From positions 1-18,454 of the forward strand of contig PDRU01000078.1 in the NCBI GenBank assembly GCA_002748225.1: 18,454 nt of DNA, written 5' to 3'. This document shows, one piece after another, positions 1 to 6,990 of this stretch. Each line of letters begins with the position of its first letter. Position 1 is the first letter of the stretch. A program made the translations under genes and the position numbers. The notes under the pieces were generated by a model, which worked only from the letters and a program-made list of their open reading frames with translations, made no database searches and was not told the origin of the DNA. The DNA is from Spirochaetales bacterium. GTDB lineage: Bacteria > Spirochaetota > Spirochaetia > DSM-2461.

Positions 1-72
1 CATCTCCAGGGGGAATCGAACCCCCGTTGCCGGGATGAAAACCCGGTGTCCTAACCACTAGACGATGGAGAC
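1..72 (-). tRNA. tRNA-Glu (anticodon UUC)
   Basis: On the minus strand the segment folds as a full cloverleaf. The 7-bp acceptor stem is GTCTCCA/TGGAGAT with a terminal G-U pair, the anticodon stem is CCGGG/CCCGG around TTTTCAT (anticodon TTC), and the T arm has the usual GGTTCGATTCC core. The discriminator base is G at position 1. CCA is not visible because the window ends there. It lies 23 nt downstream of tRNA-Lys and is probably cotranscribed from the promoter at 179-207. Confidence 0.97.
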
Positions 73-95
73 TAATAAACCGGTTATCCGGATTT

Positions 96-168
96 TGAGC
101 CGCAAAGGATTCGAACCTTTGACCCACGCCTTAAAAGGGCGTTGCTCTGCCTGCTGAGCTAGCGGCCC
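96..168 (-). tRNA. tRNA-Lys (anticodon UUU)
   Basis: Minus-strand cloverleaf with acceptor stem GGGCCGC/GCGGCTC (one G-U pair), D arm TAGCTCAGC, anticodon stem ACGCC/GGCGT around CTTTTAA (anticodon TTT), and T stem AAAGG/CCTTT around TTCGAAT. The discriminator base is A. The 3' CCA is not encoded; the next template bases give AAA, so CCA must be added after transcription. It is the first gene of a two-tRNA unit with tRNA-Glu. Confidence 0.97.
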
Positions 169-178
169 GGGTTTACAG

Positions 179-207
179 AATCTACCGATGAGAACGGATT
201 ATGTCAA
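179..207 (-). promoter_or_regulatory. sigma-70-type promoter of the tRNA-Lys/tRNA-Glu unit
   Basis: On the minus strand a perfect TTGACA (207-202) is followed by a 17-nt spacer and TAGATT (184-179, 4 of 6 to consensus). Transcription would start near 172, only a few bases before the 5' end of tRNA-Lys at 168. The upstream TPR gene ends at 227, so the tRNAs need not depend on read-through. Confidence 0.75.
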
Positions 208-226
208 CGCCTTTGGAGATTTTTTT

Positions 227-853
227 TTAACTCCCTATGCGTTCCAGCCCCACTCTTGCTTCTTCAAGGGCGGGCTGAAGCTCCAAAGCCTTGTTATAGG
301 CCGTTTCAGCACCTTTGGTATCTTTAAGCTGTTCACTGGTATAACCCAGCCTGGCCCACCAGCGGGCAGCCTGAGGATTATGGTGCAGCGCTGTGGAGAA
401 CGCAATGTAGGCGTGATGGTATTCAGCCAGGCGGATGAAAATTTCTCCCATGAAATAGTAAACCAGATCAACGCGGTCTCCGGTACCGGGCAGGGAAACA
501 TACTCTTCAAAGAGTTTCAGTGCTTCGGTGTTCTGCCCCAGGTAGTAAAGCGCTTCAGCCTGTATTTCAATAATCCGCGAATCGTAGCGGCTTTCCTGCC
601 TGGCCTTGCGGGCCATGGAAAGGGCCTCGTCGTAACGGCCCATACGCAGATAGGACCAGCCCAGAACCGAATACGAATTCATCCGGAGTTTGTTCTGACC
701 TATATCCCAGTCTTCCAGCTCCTGCAGACAGGCCTTTACGGCCTGATCGTACTGCCCCTGCCGGTAAAGCTCCAGGGCATCGGGACGCTGCTGTGCCGTC
801 AGAGAGGCAGAGAGAACCAAAAGAAAAACTATTGCCGGAATAAACCGTTTCAT
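227..853 (-). CDS. Exported tetratricopeptide-repeat protein
   Basis: A 208-aa protein with an N-terminal signal peptide: positively charged MKR, a hydrophobic run to about residue 19, then SLTA-QQ, which resembles a signal peptidase I site. There is no lipobox cysteine. The rest is about five TPR helical hairpins, with cores such as ALELYRQGQYDQAV, VLGWSYLRMGRYDEAL and TAYNKALELQP. TPR arrays mediate protein-protein contacts, so it is probably a periplasmic scaffold; the partner is unknown. Its ATG shares one base with the bactofilin stop (TGATG), indicating translational coupling, and the tyrA-bactofilin-TPR trio is probably one transcript. A link to envelope or cell-shape structures is inferred from the bactofilin neighbour. 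Confidence 0.85.
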   Translation of the reverse strand: MKRFIPAIVFLLVLSASLTAQQRPDALELYRQGQYDQAVKACLQELEDWDIGQNKLRMNSYSVLGWSYLRMGRYDEALSMARKARQESRYDSRIIEIQAEALYYLGQNTEALKLFEEYVSLPGTGDRVDLVYYFMGEIFIRLAEYHHAYIAFSTALHHNPQAARWWARLGYTSEQLKDTKGAETAYNKALELQPALEEARVGLERIGS

Positions 854-1218
854 CAGGAATCTCCTTTTACCGGACGCATTCGGCTGACACCGTCAAACCG
901 GCAGCCTGTATCCATAACAATTTTCGGAGCGGTAATATCGCCGATCACCACGGCGTTCCCCTGAAGCTCAACCCGGGCCGAAGCGTTGATATTGCCCTTC
1001 AGACGGCCGCGGACATAAACATTGGCGGCGGTAATATCGGCTTCCACATCCGCGTTCTCGGCAATGTAGAGATCGCCGGTAGAACGGATAACGCCGGAAC
1101 AGCGGCCTTTAACCATGAGCTCTTTGTTAAAGGTTATTTCGCCATCAAAACTGATATCTTCCGCCAAAACTGTGTCCAGTTTACTTTCTTTTACTTTCTG
1201 TTCATGAATTTCAGCCAT
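853..1218 (-). CDS. Bactofilin (polymer-forming cytoskeletal protein)
   Basis: A 121-aa protein with the bactofilin (DUF583) pattern of short repeated beta strands alternating hydrophobic and charged residues with regular glycines, e.g. ISFDGEITFNKELMVKGR, IRSTGDLYIAENADVEADI and VYVRGRLKGNI. These build a beta-helix that polymerises without nucleotide. Flexible tails flank the core, as is typical, and length fits the family. A good Shine-Dalgarno (GGGAGGA) lies before the ATG. The start overlaps the end of the prephenate dehydrogenase gene by 8 bases and the stop overlaps the TPR gene start by one. Bactofilins in other helical bacteria influence cell curvature and local envelope synthesis; that role here is inference. 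Confidence 0.9.
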   Translation of the reverse strand: MAEIHEQKVKESKLDTVLAEDISFDGEITFNKELMVKGRCSGVIRSTGDLYIAENADVEADITAANVYVRGRLKGNINASARVELQGNAVVIGDITAPKIVMDTGCRFDGVSRMRPVKGDS

Positions 1219-1975
1219 TTTTCCTCCCGTTGTTTATGGCTTCGATGGAATCGAACCGTTCAAGCATAACCGTAATGGCCTGATGCACATCCCGGCGCAT
1301 CTGTACCGTGTAGGGATTGTACTTCTGCAGATCCACAAAAAGGCTCCAGGGATCGTTACAGGTTTGCCGCACTATGTCCAGCAGTGAACGGTACCCGCTT
1401 GTCGCCATATTGCTTTCATTGAGCTCCAGCTCGCCCAGAACCCTTCCTATAAAATGGGTAATGCCCTGGGTAATGGAAGCCTCACGGTCGTGTTCTTCCG
1501 GACTCAGGGGCAAAACGGACAGTCCCATTTTGCAAAACCGCTCCTGCCAGGCCGCCGCGGATTCATCCGCCATGCGCACAGGCGAAAACACAAGAGGCAG
1601 ATCCTTCAGCCCTCTGCTGCCGGAATCCGGTCCGAACATGGGGTGAGTGGCCAGAATTTCCACTTCCGGAGGAAGAATCTCTTTCATAAGCCGCACCGGA
1701 TACATTTTAACCGAGCAGGTATCCATTACCAGAGTATTCGGCCTGAGCTGTCCGGCAATGCGCCTCAGCACTTCTTCCAGAGAAGAAATAGCCACGCAGA
1801 GCACAAGAACATCGGCCTGCAGCACTTCCTTCTCTTCAACACGCCTCACTCCCGGAGGGGTAGGTCTTTCAGAACTGCGGCTCCACCCTGTTACAGTAAA
1901 ATGTTCTGCAAGATGCTGAGCCCAGAACGCGCCGAAACGCCCCAGACCGTATACGCCTACTACCATGAGCCGCAT
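1211..1975 (-). CDS. tyrA: Prephenate dehydrogenase family protein
   Basis: A 254-aa protein with the TyrA layout. The N-terminal Rossmann fold has the GLGRFG dinucleotide loop at residues 10-15, a DTCSVK strand-turn at 85-90, the signature HPMFGP at 111-116, and the helical dimerisation segment EHDREASITQGITHF at about 161-175 with conserved H and Q. The enzyme oxidises and decarboxylates prephenate (or arogenate) toward tyrosine; the exact substrate and NAD/NADP preference cannot be read here. There is no fused chorismate mutase or ACT domain. The Shine-Dalgarno before the ATG is weak, and M4 is an alternative start. It is the first gene of an overlapping minus-strand trio with bactofilin and a TPR protein, an unusual partnership for an amino acid enzyme. 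Confidence 0.87.
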   Translation of the reverse strand: MRLMVVGVYGLGRFGAFWAQHLAEHFTVTGWSRSSERPTPPGVRRVEEKEVLQADVLVLCVAISSLEEVLRRIAGQLRPNTLVMDTCSVKMYPVRLMKEILPPEVEILATHPMFGPDSGSRGLKDLPLVFSPVRMADESAAAWQERFCKMGLSVLPLSPEEHDREASITQGITHFIGRVLGELELNESNMATSGYRSLLDIVRQTCNDPWSLFVDLQKYNPYTVQMRRDVHQAITVMLERFDSIEAINNGRKNG

Positions 1976-2134
1976 AATAACACTGGCAGAGGGCGGGAGA
2001 AAAGACCGCCGGCAGCTCAGAGCACGGAAACTCCCGGATTTACACTCTTTATCTTTCTTTAATTAATAAATCAGATTAATATAAGCACAAACTGAATAAC
2101 ATGCGCATGGCGCAGGAACAATAGAGGTATGGAA
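1976..2134. promoter_or_regulatory. Divergent intergenic region between tyrA and pta
   Basis: This 159-bp gap between divergent genes must hold promoters for both directions. It turns sharply AT-rich from about 2040 to 2090. On the plus strand TAATAT (2077-2082) is a possible -10 box for pta, but no good -35 lies at the right distance. On the minus strand only weak matches are seen. No operator repeat or terminator stands out. Confidence 0.35.
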
Positions 2135-3133
2135 ATGACATTTACAGAAAAGATGAAAGCCAAAGCCCGCACAATGGGCAAGAGCCTGGTTCTTCCTGAG
2201 GGAACGGAAACCCGCACTATTCAGGCGGCCCGTATTGTAGCAGACGAAAAACTGGCATCCCGGGTTGTTCTGCTTGGAAAACGCGAAGAGATAGAAAAAA
2301 GTGCCGCCGGGGCGGGTGTCAGCCTGGAAGGCATAGAAATTGAGAATCCGGCCCTGTCAGAGAATCTGGATGCCTACGCCGCTGAATATTATGAACTGCG
2401 TAAAAGCAAGGGACTGAGCCAGGAAGAAGCCCGCGAAAAAATTACCGATCCTCTCCTGTGGGGAGCCATGATGGTGCGGCTCGATCATGTCCACGCCATG
2501 GTTGCCGGAGCCGAAAATGCTACGGCAAAGGTTCTTGTTGCCGGTTTTACCATTGTCAAAACCGCGCCGGGTGTTAAATCGGCCTCTTCCTGCTTTGTTA
2601 TGGATTTCCCGGACAAAAAATGGGGCGAAGACGGTTTAATGATTTTCTCCGACTGCGCGACAATACCGGAGCCCACGGTAGAACAGCTGGCCGAAATTAC
2701 CACAGCTTCGGCCCAGTCCTGCCGCACATTCCTTCAGGCAGAGCCCCGGGTGGCCATGCTTTCATTTTCAACAAAGGGTTCCGCCTCCCATCCGCTGGTG
2801 GACAAGGTAACCGACGCGCTGCAGCTGGTTAAAAAGAACGCTCCGGATCTGAATGTTGACGGAGAACTGCAGCTGGACGCAGCCATTGTGCAGTCGGTGG
2901 GCGACAAAAAAGCCCCGGGCTCGCCTGTGGCAGGCAGGGCCAACACCCTGATCTTTCCCGATCTGCAGGCCGGAAACATCGGGTACAAAATTGCCCAGCG
3001 TTTTGCCGGCGCGGGCGCCTACGGCCCCTTCCTTCAGGGATTTGCCAAACCTATAAGCGATCTTTCCCGCGGAGCTTCGGTTGAGGATATTGTCAACACC
3101 TGCGCCGTTACACTTACTCAGGTAGAAGCATAA
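2135..3133 (+). CDS. pta: Phosphate acetyltransferase
   Basis: A 332-aa short-form Pta (PTA_PTB family) without the N-terminal DRTGG extension of enterobacterial enzymes. Landmarks are LVLPEGTETRTIQAA near the N terminus, GAMMVRLDHVHAMVAGA in the middle, and AGRANTLIFPDLQAGNIGYK near the C terminus, a hallmark of the family. It interconverts acetyl-CoA plus phosphate and acetyl phosphate plus CoA, normally paired with acetate kinase to make ATP; no ackA is in this window. I choose the second ATG (2135) because AGAGGT at 2123-2128 abuts the upstream ATG at 2129 but sits 6 nt before 2135. dapB begins 12 bases after the stop. Confidence 0.95.
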   Translation: MTFTEKMKAKARTMGKSLVLPEGTETRTIQAARIVADEKLASRVVLLGKREEIEKSAAGAGVSLEGIEIENPALSENLDAYAAEYYELRKSKGLSQEEAREKITDPLLWGAMMVRLDHVHAMVAGAENATAKVLVAGFTIVKTAPGVKSASSCFVMDFPDKKWGEDGLMIFSDCATIPEPTVEQLAEITTASAQSCRTFLQAEPRVAMLSFSTKGSASHPLVDKVTDALQLVKKNAPDLNVDGELQLDAAIVQSVGDKKAPGSPVAGRANTLIFPDLQAGNIGYKIAQRFAGAGAYGPFLQGFAKPISDLSRGASVEDIVNTCAVTLTQVEA

Positions 3134-3145
3134 GTACCGCGCGGC

Positions 3146-3919
3146 ATGAATGTTGTACTTGTAGGCTACGGCCGCATGGGAAGGGAAGTTGAAAAGGTTC
3201 TGGCCGAAAGAGGGCATAAAACCGTCTGCCGCGTAGATGAAAAGACGCCCGAATGCCGCCATGAACCGAATGCCGCCGCTCTGACGGCCGAACTGCTCCG
3301 GGAGGCTGACGGAGTAATAGAATTCGCGCTGGCTCCCGGTATTCCCGAGCGCATTGCCCTTTACGCTCAGGCCGGTCTGCCGGCAGTGATAGGTACGACC
3401 GGATGGGAAGAACACGCTGAGGCTGCCCGTTTACTGTATAAAGAAAGCGACGGAGCGGCTTTACTGCGGGGCAGCAATTTTTCTGTAGGAGCCCATCTGT
3501 TTTTCCGCATGTGCGCGGCGGCGGCCAGGCTGGTAAACACGCTGCCGGAGTACGATGCGGCTCTGAGGGAGCATCACCACTCCCGTAAGGCCGACTTCCC
3601 TTCCGGTACGGCATTAACGGCCGCCCGGGCCGTTCTGGCGGAAATGGATCGCAAAACCGCCGTTGTTTCATCTCTGCCGGAAGGCCCCATTCCGCCGGAA
3701 GCGCTGCAGGTGGCATCGCTGCGGGTGGGAGCAGTGCCGGGTGTGCACGAGCTCATACTCGATTCTCCCGCCGATTTTCTGACGGTTAAACACGAAGCCC
3801 GCGGCCGGGGCGGTTTTGCTCTGGGCGCTGTCCGCGGACTGGAATGGCTCTCATCGCGCCATGGCTGGTTTGAAGCGGAAACATTTATGGACCATTTATT
3901 CCAAGAGGGGGAAAAATAA
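3146..3919 (+). CDS. dapB: 4-hydroxy-tetrahydrodipicolinate reductase
   Basis: A 257-aa protein with all DapB landmarks: nucleotide loop GYGRMG at residues 7-12, GTTGW at 83-87, SNFSVGAH at 110-117, and the catalytic stretch EHHHSRKADFPSGTA at 142-156 with the conserved His and Lys. The usual DFT before the cofactor is EFA here (59-61), a mild divergence. It reduces hydroxy-tetrahydrodipicolinate, the DapA product, in the diaminopimelate/lysine pathway. No convincing Shine-Dalgarno precedes the ATG. The stop overlaps the dapA start (TAATG). Many spirochaetes are reported to use ornithine rather than diaminopimelate in peptidoglycan, so the main output may be lysine; that is inference. Confidence 0.95.
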   Translation: MNVVLVGYGRMGREVEKVLAERGHKTVCRVDEKTPECRHEPNAAALTAELLREADGVIEFALAPGIPERIALYAQAGLPAVIGTTGWEEHAEAARLLYKESDGAALLRGSNFSVGAHLFFRMCAAAARLVNTLPEYDAALREHHHSRKADFPSGTALTAARAVLAEMDRKTAVVSSLPEGPIPPEALQVASLRVGAVPGVHELILDSPADFLTVKHEARGRGGFALGAVRGLEWLSSRHGWFEAETFMDHLFQEGEK

Positions 3920-4794
3920 TGATTTCAGGAGTACTGACGGCTCTGGTAACGCCGTTTACAAAGAACGGAGATGTCGATTTTGAAACACTGGACCGTCTGG
4001 TGGACTTTCAGATAGAAAATGGAATAGACGGTCTTGTTCCCATGGGCACAACCGGCGAAAGCCCCACGGTCAGCCATGAGGAAAACATGGATGTGGTAGA
4101 ACGGGTTATCCGCCGCTGCGCGGGGAAAATTCCCGTTATAGCCGGTACAGGCTCCAACAGTACCGACGAGGCAATCCGCATGACCCGCATAGCCAAAACC
4201 ATGGGAGCCGATTACAGCCTTCAGGTAGCCCCCTACTACAACAAACCCACTCAGGAAGGTTTATACCGCCATTTTTCCACCATTGCCGATGCCGTTGACA
4301 TGCCAATGGTGGTTTACAACATTAAGGGACGTACAGGAATAAATATTCAGACCCCCACCCTTATGCGGCTGGCCTCTCATCCGAATATTGCGGCGGTAAA
4401 AGAGGCTTCCGGCGATATCAGCCAGATGATGGATGTTCTTAATGAACGTCCGCGGGATTTTACCGTACTTTCCGGCGATGACAATCTGGCCCTGCCCCTG
4501 ACGCTGCTGGGGGGATCGGGGGTTATCTCTGTGGCGTCCAACATTGTTCCCCGCTATATGAAGGAATTAATTGATTCAGCCCGCAAGGGAGATGCCGAAA
4601 AAGCCCGGACCATGCATTTTGAACTCTTACCCCTGTTCAAGGCCATGTTTCTGGAAACCAATCCCATTCCCGTTAAATACTGCCTTTCCCGTATGGGCCT
4701 GATGGAAGCAGTCTGGCGCCTTCCGCTCTGCCCTCCTTCGGAAAAAACGGCAGAGGCGCTGGACGCAATGCTCAAAAAACAGGGACTGCTGTAA
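3919..4794 (+). CDS. dapA: 4-hydroxy-tetrahydrodipicolinate synthase
   Basis: A 291-aa TIM-barrel enzyme of the DapA/NAL family. Key residues fall at the canonical positions: T44 in GTTGE, Y107 in PYYNKP, Y133 and R138 in YNIKGRTG, and the Schiff-base lysine K161 in AVKEASGD. R138 and these neighbours support true DapA activity, condensing pyruvate with aspartate semialdehyde, rather than N-acetylneuraminate lyase. The usual YNVPGRT proline is replaced by Lys. The start codon overlaps the dapB stop (TAATG), with a purine-rich AGAGGGGG upstream, so translation is coupled. The order dapB then dapA delivers consecutive pathway steps from one message. Confidence 0.96.
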   Translation: MISGVLTALVTPFTKNGDVDFETLDRLVDFQIENGIDGLVPMGTTGESPTVSHEENMDVVERVIRRCAGKIPVIAGTGSNSTDEAIRMTRIAKTMGADYSLQVAPYYNKPTQEGLYRHFSTIADAVDMPMVVYNIKGRTGINIQTPTLMRLASHPNIAAVKEASGDISQMMDVLNERPRDFTVLSGDDNLALPLTLLGGSGVISVASNIVPRYMKELIDSARKGDAEKARTMHFELLPLFKAMFLETNPIPVKYCLSRMGLMEAVWRLPLCPPSEKTAEALDAMLKKQGLL

Positions 4795-4886
4795 CAGAGG
4801 GACGGCTCTGCGCACAGCTCCACTGGACAAAATGACACTTTTCCGGTTATAGTCCGTCGTCGCGGAAGGTAAAAAGTCTGAAGCTT

Positions 4887-4915
4887 TTGACCCTCCCGGA
4901 AAACCATGATATACT
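4887..4915 (+). promoter_or_regulatory. sigma-70-type promoter of infC-rpmI-rplT
   Basis: TTGACC (4887-4892), an exact 17-nt spacer, then TATACT (4910-4915) form a near-consensus housekeeping promoter. Transcription would begin near 4922, giving a leader of about 28 nt before infC. That is too short for the long L20-binding leader known from Bacillus, so any L20 feedback would have to act elsewhere. The rest of the 155-bp gap after dapA shows only a short CAGAG/CTCTG repeat without a T tract. Confidence 0.8.
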
Positions 4916-4949
4916 CGGTTTTCACGCCTAACGGAACATAAGGAGGAGC

Positions 4950-5501
4950 ATGGCTGCCAAGGATTTACGGATAAATGATGATATCCGCGTAAGAGAAGTC
5001 CGGTTAATAGACCAGGATGGAGAACAAGCCGGTATTGTACCTACTGTTGAAGCCCTTAATATGGCAAAAGAAGCCGGAGTAGATCTGGTAGAAGTTTCGC
5101 CGCAGGCACGTCCGCCGGTGTGTAAACTGCTCAACTATGGTAAGTACAAATACGATCTGGAAAAAAAATCCAGGGAGCAGAAAAAGAAAGTTACTCAGAC
5201 GCGCCTCAAAGAAGTGCGCATGCAGCCCAAAATTGAGCAGCATGACATGGCTTTCAAAACAAAACATGTACAGGAGTTTCTGGACCAGGGAAACAAGGTT
5301 AAGGTAACCATCCGCTTCCGGGGCCGGGAACTGGCCCATACGGAAATTGGAAAGGAGAAACTGGACCATATTCTGGAGCTCCTGACTGAAGACAGTTTTA
5401 AAGTGGACAGCCCCCCCCGGATGGAAGGGCGCTTCATGTCCATGATGCTCAGTCCCAAATCGAAAAAATCACCGGGAAAGAGCACACAAAAGAAAGATTG
5501 A
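4950..5501 (+). CDS. infC: Translation initiation factor IF-3
   Basis: A 183-aa IF-3. The N domain starts with RINDDIRVREVRLID, and the family signature KLLNYGKYKYDLEK occurs at about residues 59-72, followed by the basic linker EQKKKVTQTRLKEVRM and the C domain ending in EGRFMSMMLSPK with a lysine-rich tail. IF-3 binds the 30S subunit, blocks premature 50S joining and checks initiator tRNA. The start is ATG with a strong AAGGAGGAG Shine-Dalgarno, not the rare AUU codon that gives enterobacterial infC its autoregulation. It heads the infC-rpmI-rplT operon. Confidence 0.97.
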   Translation: MAAKDLRINDDIRVREVRLIDQDGEQAGIVPTVEALNMAKEAGVDLVEVSPQARPPVCKLLNYGKYKYDLEKKSREQKKKVTQTRLKEVRMQPKIEQHDMAFKTKHVQEFLDQGNKVKVTIRFRGRELAHTEIGKEKLDHILELLTEDSFKVDSPPRMEGRFMSMMLSPKSKKSPGKSTQKKD

Positions 5502-5513
5502 GAGGTAAAGACA

Positions 5514-5711
5514 ATGCCCAAAGTAAAAACAAGAAAAAGCGCCGCTAAACGGTTCAAAAAAACCGGTACCGGCAAGTTCAAGTACAAAAGCCAGGGAACA
5601 CGCCACATTCTGACCAAGAAGTCGCCCAAGCGTAAACGCAATCTGCGCCACAAGGTGGTAGTCAGCAAGGTAGAAGTGCCCCGTTTAATGCGCATGCTGC
5701 CCTACGCGTAA
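5514..5711 (+). CDS. rpmI: 50S ribosomal protein bL35
   Basis: A 65-aa, strongly basic protein starting MPKVKTRKSAAKRFKKTGTG, the classic bL35 signature, with RHILTKKSPKRKRNLR in the middle. It lies 12 bases after infC behind GAGAGGT and is followed by rplT, the conserved operon order. Confidence 0.97.
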   Translation: MPKVKTRKSAAKRFKKTGTGKFKYKSQGTRHILTKKSPKRKRNLRHKVVVSKVEVPRLMRMLPYA

Positions 5712-5725
5712 GACAGACGCAGCAG

Positions 5726-5747
5726 GCTGAATACCAGCTTTTTTCAG
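5726..5747 (+). promoter_or_regulatory. Possible attenuator hairpins between rpmI and rplT
   Basis: GCTG (5726-5729) can pair with CAGC (5735-5738), directly followed by six T residues, resembling a weak intrinsic terminator. The overlapping CTGAA (5727-5731) can instead pair with TTCAG (5743-5747). The two folds exclude each other, which would suit attenuation or L20 feedback on rplT, but the stems are short and this is speculative. Confidence 0.3.
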
Positions 5748-5769
5748 ATTGATGCATAAGGAGTAGAAT

Positions 5770-6126
5770 ATGCCCAGAGCAGTGGACGGCACCCGCCGCA
5801 AAGACAGAAGAAAAAACATACTCAACCAGGCAAAGGGATACTGGGGACGCCGCAGTAAACTCACCAGAACCGCTAAAGACTCGGTCCGGAAGGCCGGCCA
5901 GTACGCGTACCGGGACAGAAAAGTACGCAAACGTGATTTCCGCCAGCTGTGGATTGCGCGTATTTCCGCGGCAACCAGGGCTGAAGGTTTAACATATTCA
6001 CGGTTTATTGACGGTTTGAACAAGTCCAACGTTACCATTAACCGGAAAGCACTTTCCAACATGGCTGTGGAAGATCCGTCTTCTTTCAAGGCATTAGTGG
6101 AAACAGCCAAAGCCGCTTTAAGCTGA
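5770..6126 (+). CDS. rplT: 50S ribosomal protein bL20
   Basis: A 118-aa basic protein with the full bL20 pattern: an RRKDRRKNILNQAKGYWGRRS N-terminal arm (about residues 9-29), YAYRDRKVRKRDFRQLWIARI around 47-67, and the globular end NRKALSNMAVEDPSSFKALVE. Length matches the family. It binds 23S rRNA early in 50S assembly and is known in other bacteria to repress its own operon. The Shine-Dalgarno AAGGAG is well placed. The rpmI-rplT gap is 58 bases. Confidence 0.97.
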   Translation: MPRAVDGTRRKDRRKNILNQAKGYWGRRSKLTRTAKDSVRKAGQYAYRDRKVRKRDFRQLWIARISAATRAEGLTYSRFIDGLNKSNVTINRKALSNMAVEDPSSFKALVETAKAALS

Positions 6127-6171
6127 CCGCAGCAGAGGCGGCAGGGGTTCAGGGAACCGGGAGGAAGTACC

Positions 6172-6648
6172 ATGATTAGCCTGGAACAGGTTCGGCAGCT
6201 GGATATCCGCGTTAAGAAAGCGGTATCCGCACTGCAGACCGCGAATGCCGAGAACGCGTCTCTCAAACAGCGTCTGGCCGTTCTGGAAGCGGAAATTCAG
6301 GAACTGACAAAGGAAGCCGGTAACAGAAAAGCGGAAGAAGAACGTCTGGAAATCAGCCTGCAGGGAGTTCTGGATGTTCTGGATCAGGTAGATGATGAGT
6401 CCGCTTCATCCTCTTACATTTCCGAGGAAACAGAAGAAGAGGCCGAAGAGGACTCCCGGCCGGATCCCGATGAAGCAGACTCTGAAACCGCCGCCGCGGA
6501 TTCCGGGCCGGAAGATGCCGCCCAGTCCGGCAGTACGGAGGCTCCGGAAACCATTGACCTGGATTCCACAGAAACCATAGCCTCGGAAGAACTGGATGAT
6601 TCTCTGGAAGATGAGGATAAAATTCAGTCTGAATTTGATATATTCTAA
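6172..6648 (+). CDS. Coiled-coil acidic protein, ZapB-like
   Basis: A 158-aa protein in two parts. Residues about 5-75 form a coiled coil with heptad leucines (LDIRVKKAVSALQ, LKQRLAVLEAEIQELTKE). Residues 80-158 are a low-complexity tail dominated by Asp, Glu, Ser, Ala and Pro that ends in the hydrophobic patch SEFDIF. The coiled coil and its coupling to zapA (stop and start overlap as TAATG) suggest a ZapB-type cell-division partner, but true ZapB is about 80 aa and lacks such a tail, so the name is by analogy. The Shine-Dalgarno GGGAGGAAG is strong. It follows rplT by 45 bases. Confidence 0.6.
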   Translation: MISLEQVRQLDIRVKKAVSALQTANAENASLKQRLAVLEAEIQELTKEAGNRKAEEERLEISLQGVLDVLDQVDDESASSSYISEETEEEAEEDSRPDPDEADSETAAADSGPEDAAQSGSTEAPETIDLDSTETIASEELDDSLEDEDKIQSEFDIF

Positions 6649-6956
6649 TGGCTCCCGCAGCGCGTCTGGACATTAACATTCTCGGCACATCCTTCTCCAT
6701 TCGGGCCAACGAAAGAGAAGCTTATCTCAAGCGCATACTGTGGTATCTTGAATGCAAAATTGAAGAAACCAAAGCGCGCACTCCCATTGCCGATCCCATG
6801 AAGATTTCCCTGCTCACCAGTTTTTACATTATTGATGAGCTTTTCCGTGAAAAAGCCCGGGACGGGCAGGAAAATCCTTTACCGGAGGAATCGGAAGAGA
6901 TGGAAAAAATTGCATTAAGGCTTATATCTGAAATAGATAACGTCATCAGTGATTGA
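6648..6956 (+). CDS. zapA: Cell division protein ZapA
   Basis: A 102-aa ZapA family protein. The N-terminal RLDINILGTSFSIRANEREAY beta-hairpin and helix, the MKISLLTSFYIIDELF helix in the middle, and a C-terminal helix fit the family. ZapA binds and bundles FtsZ at midcell and, where present, links through ZapB. It overlaps the coiled-coil gene upstream (TAATG), so the two proteins are probably made together. The PilZ gene starts 34 bases downstream. Confidence 0.85.
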   Translation: MAPAARLDINILGTSFSIRANEREAYLKRILWYLECKIEETKARTPIADPMKISLLTSFYIIDELFREKARDGQENPLPEESEEMEKIALRLISEIDNVISD

Positions 6957-6990
6957 CTTAGCGCCTGCTTCGCCTTAAATTTAATCTCAA

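Noticed and set aside
188..964. 258-codon plus-strand frame at the left end
   Set aside because: It is opposite the TPR and bactofilin genes, which have clear family patterns, signal peptide and coupling; the plus-strand product resembles nothing.
4795..4810. CAGAG/CTCTG repeat after dapA as a terminator
   Set aside because: Only a 5-bp stem and no T tract follow.
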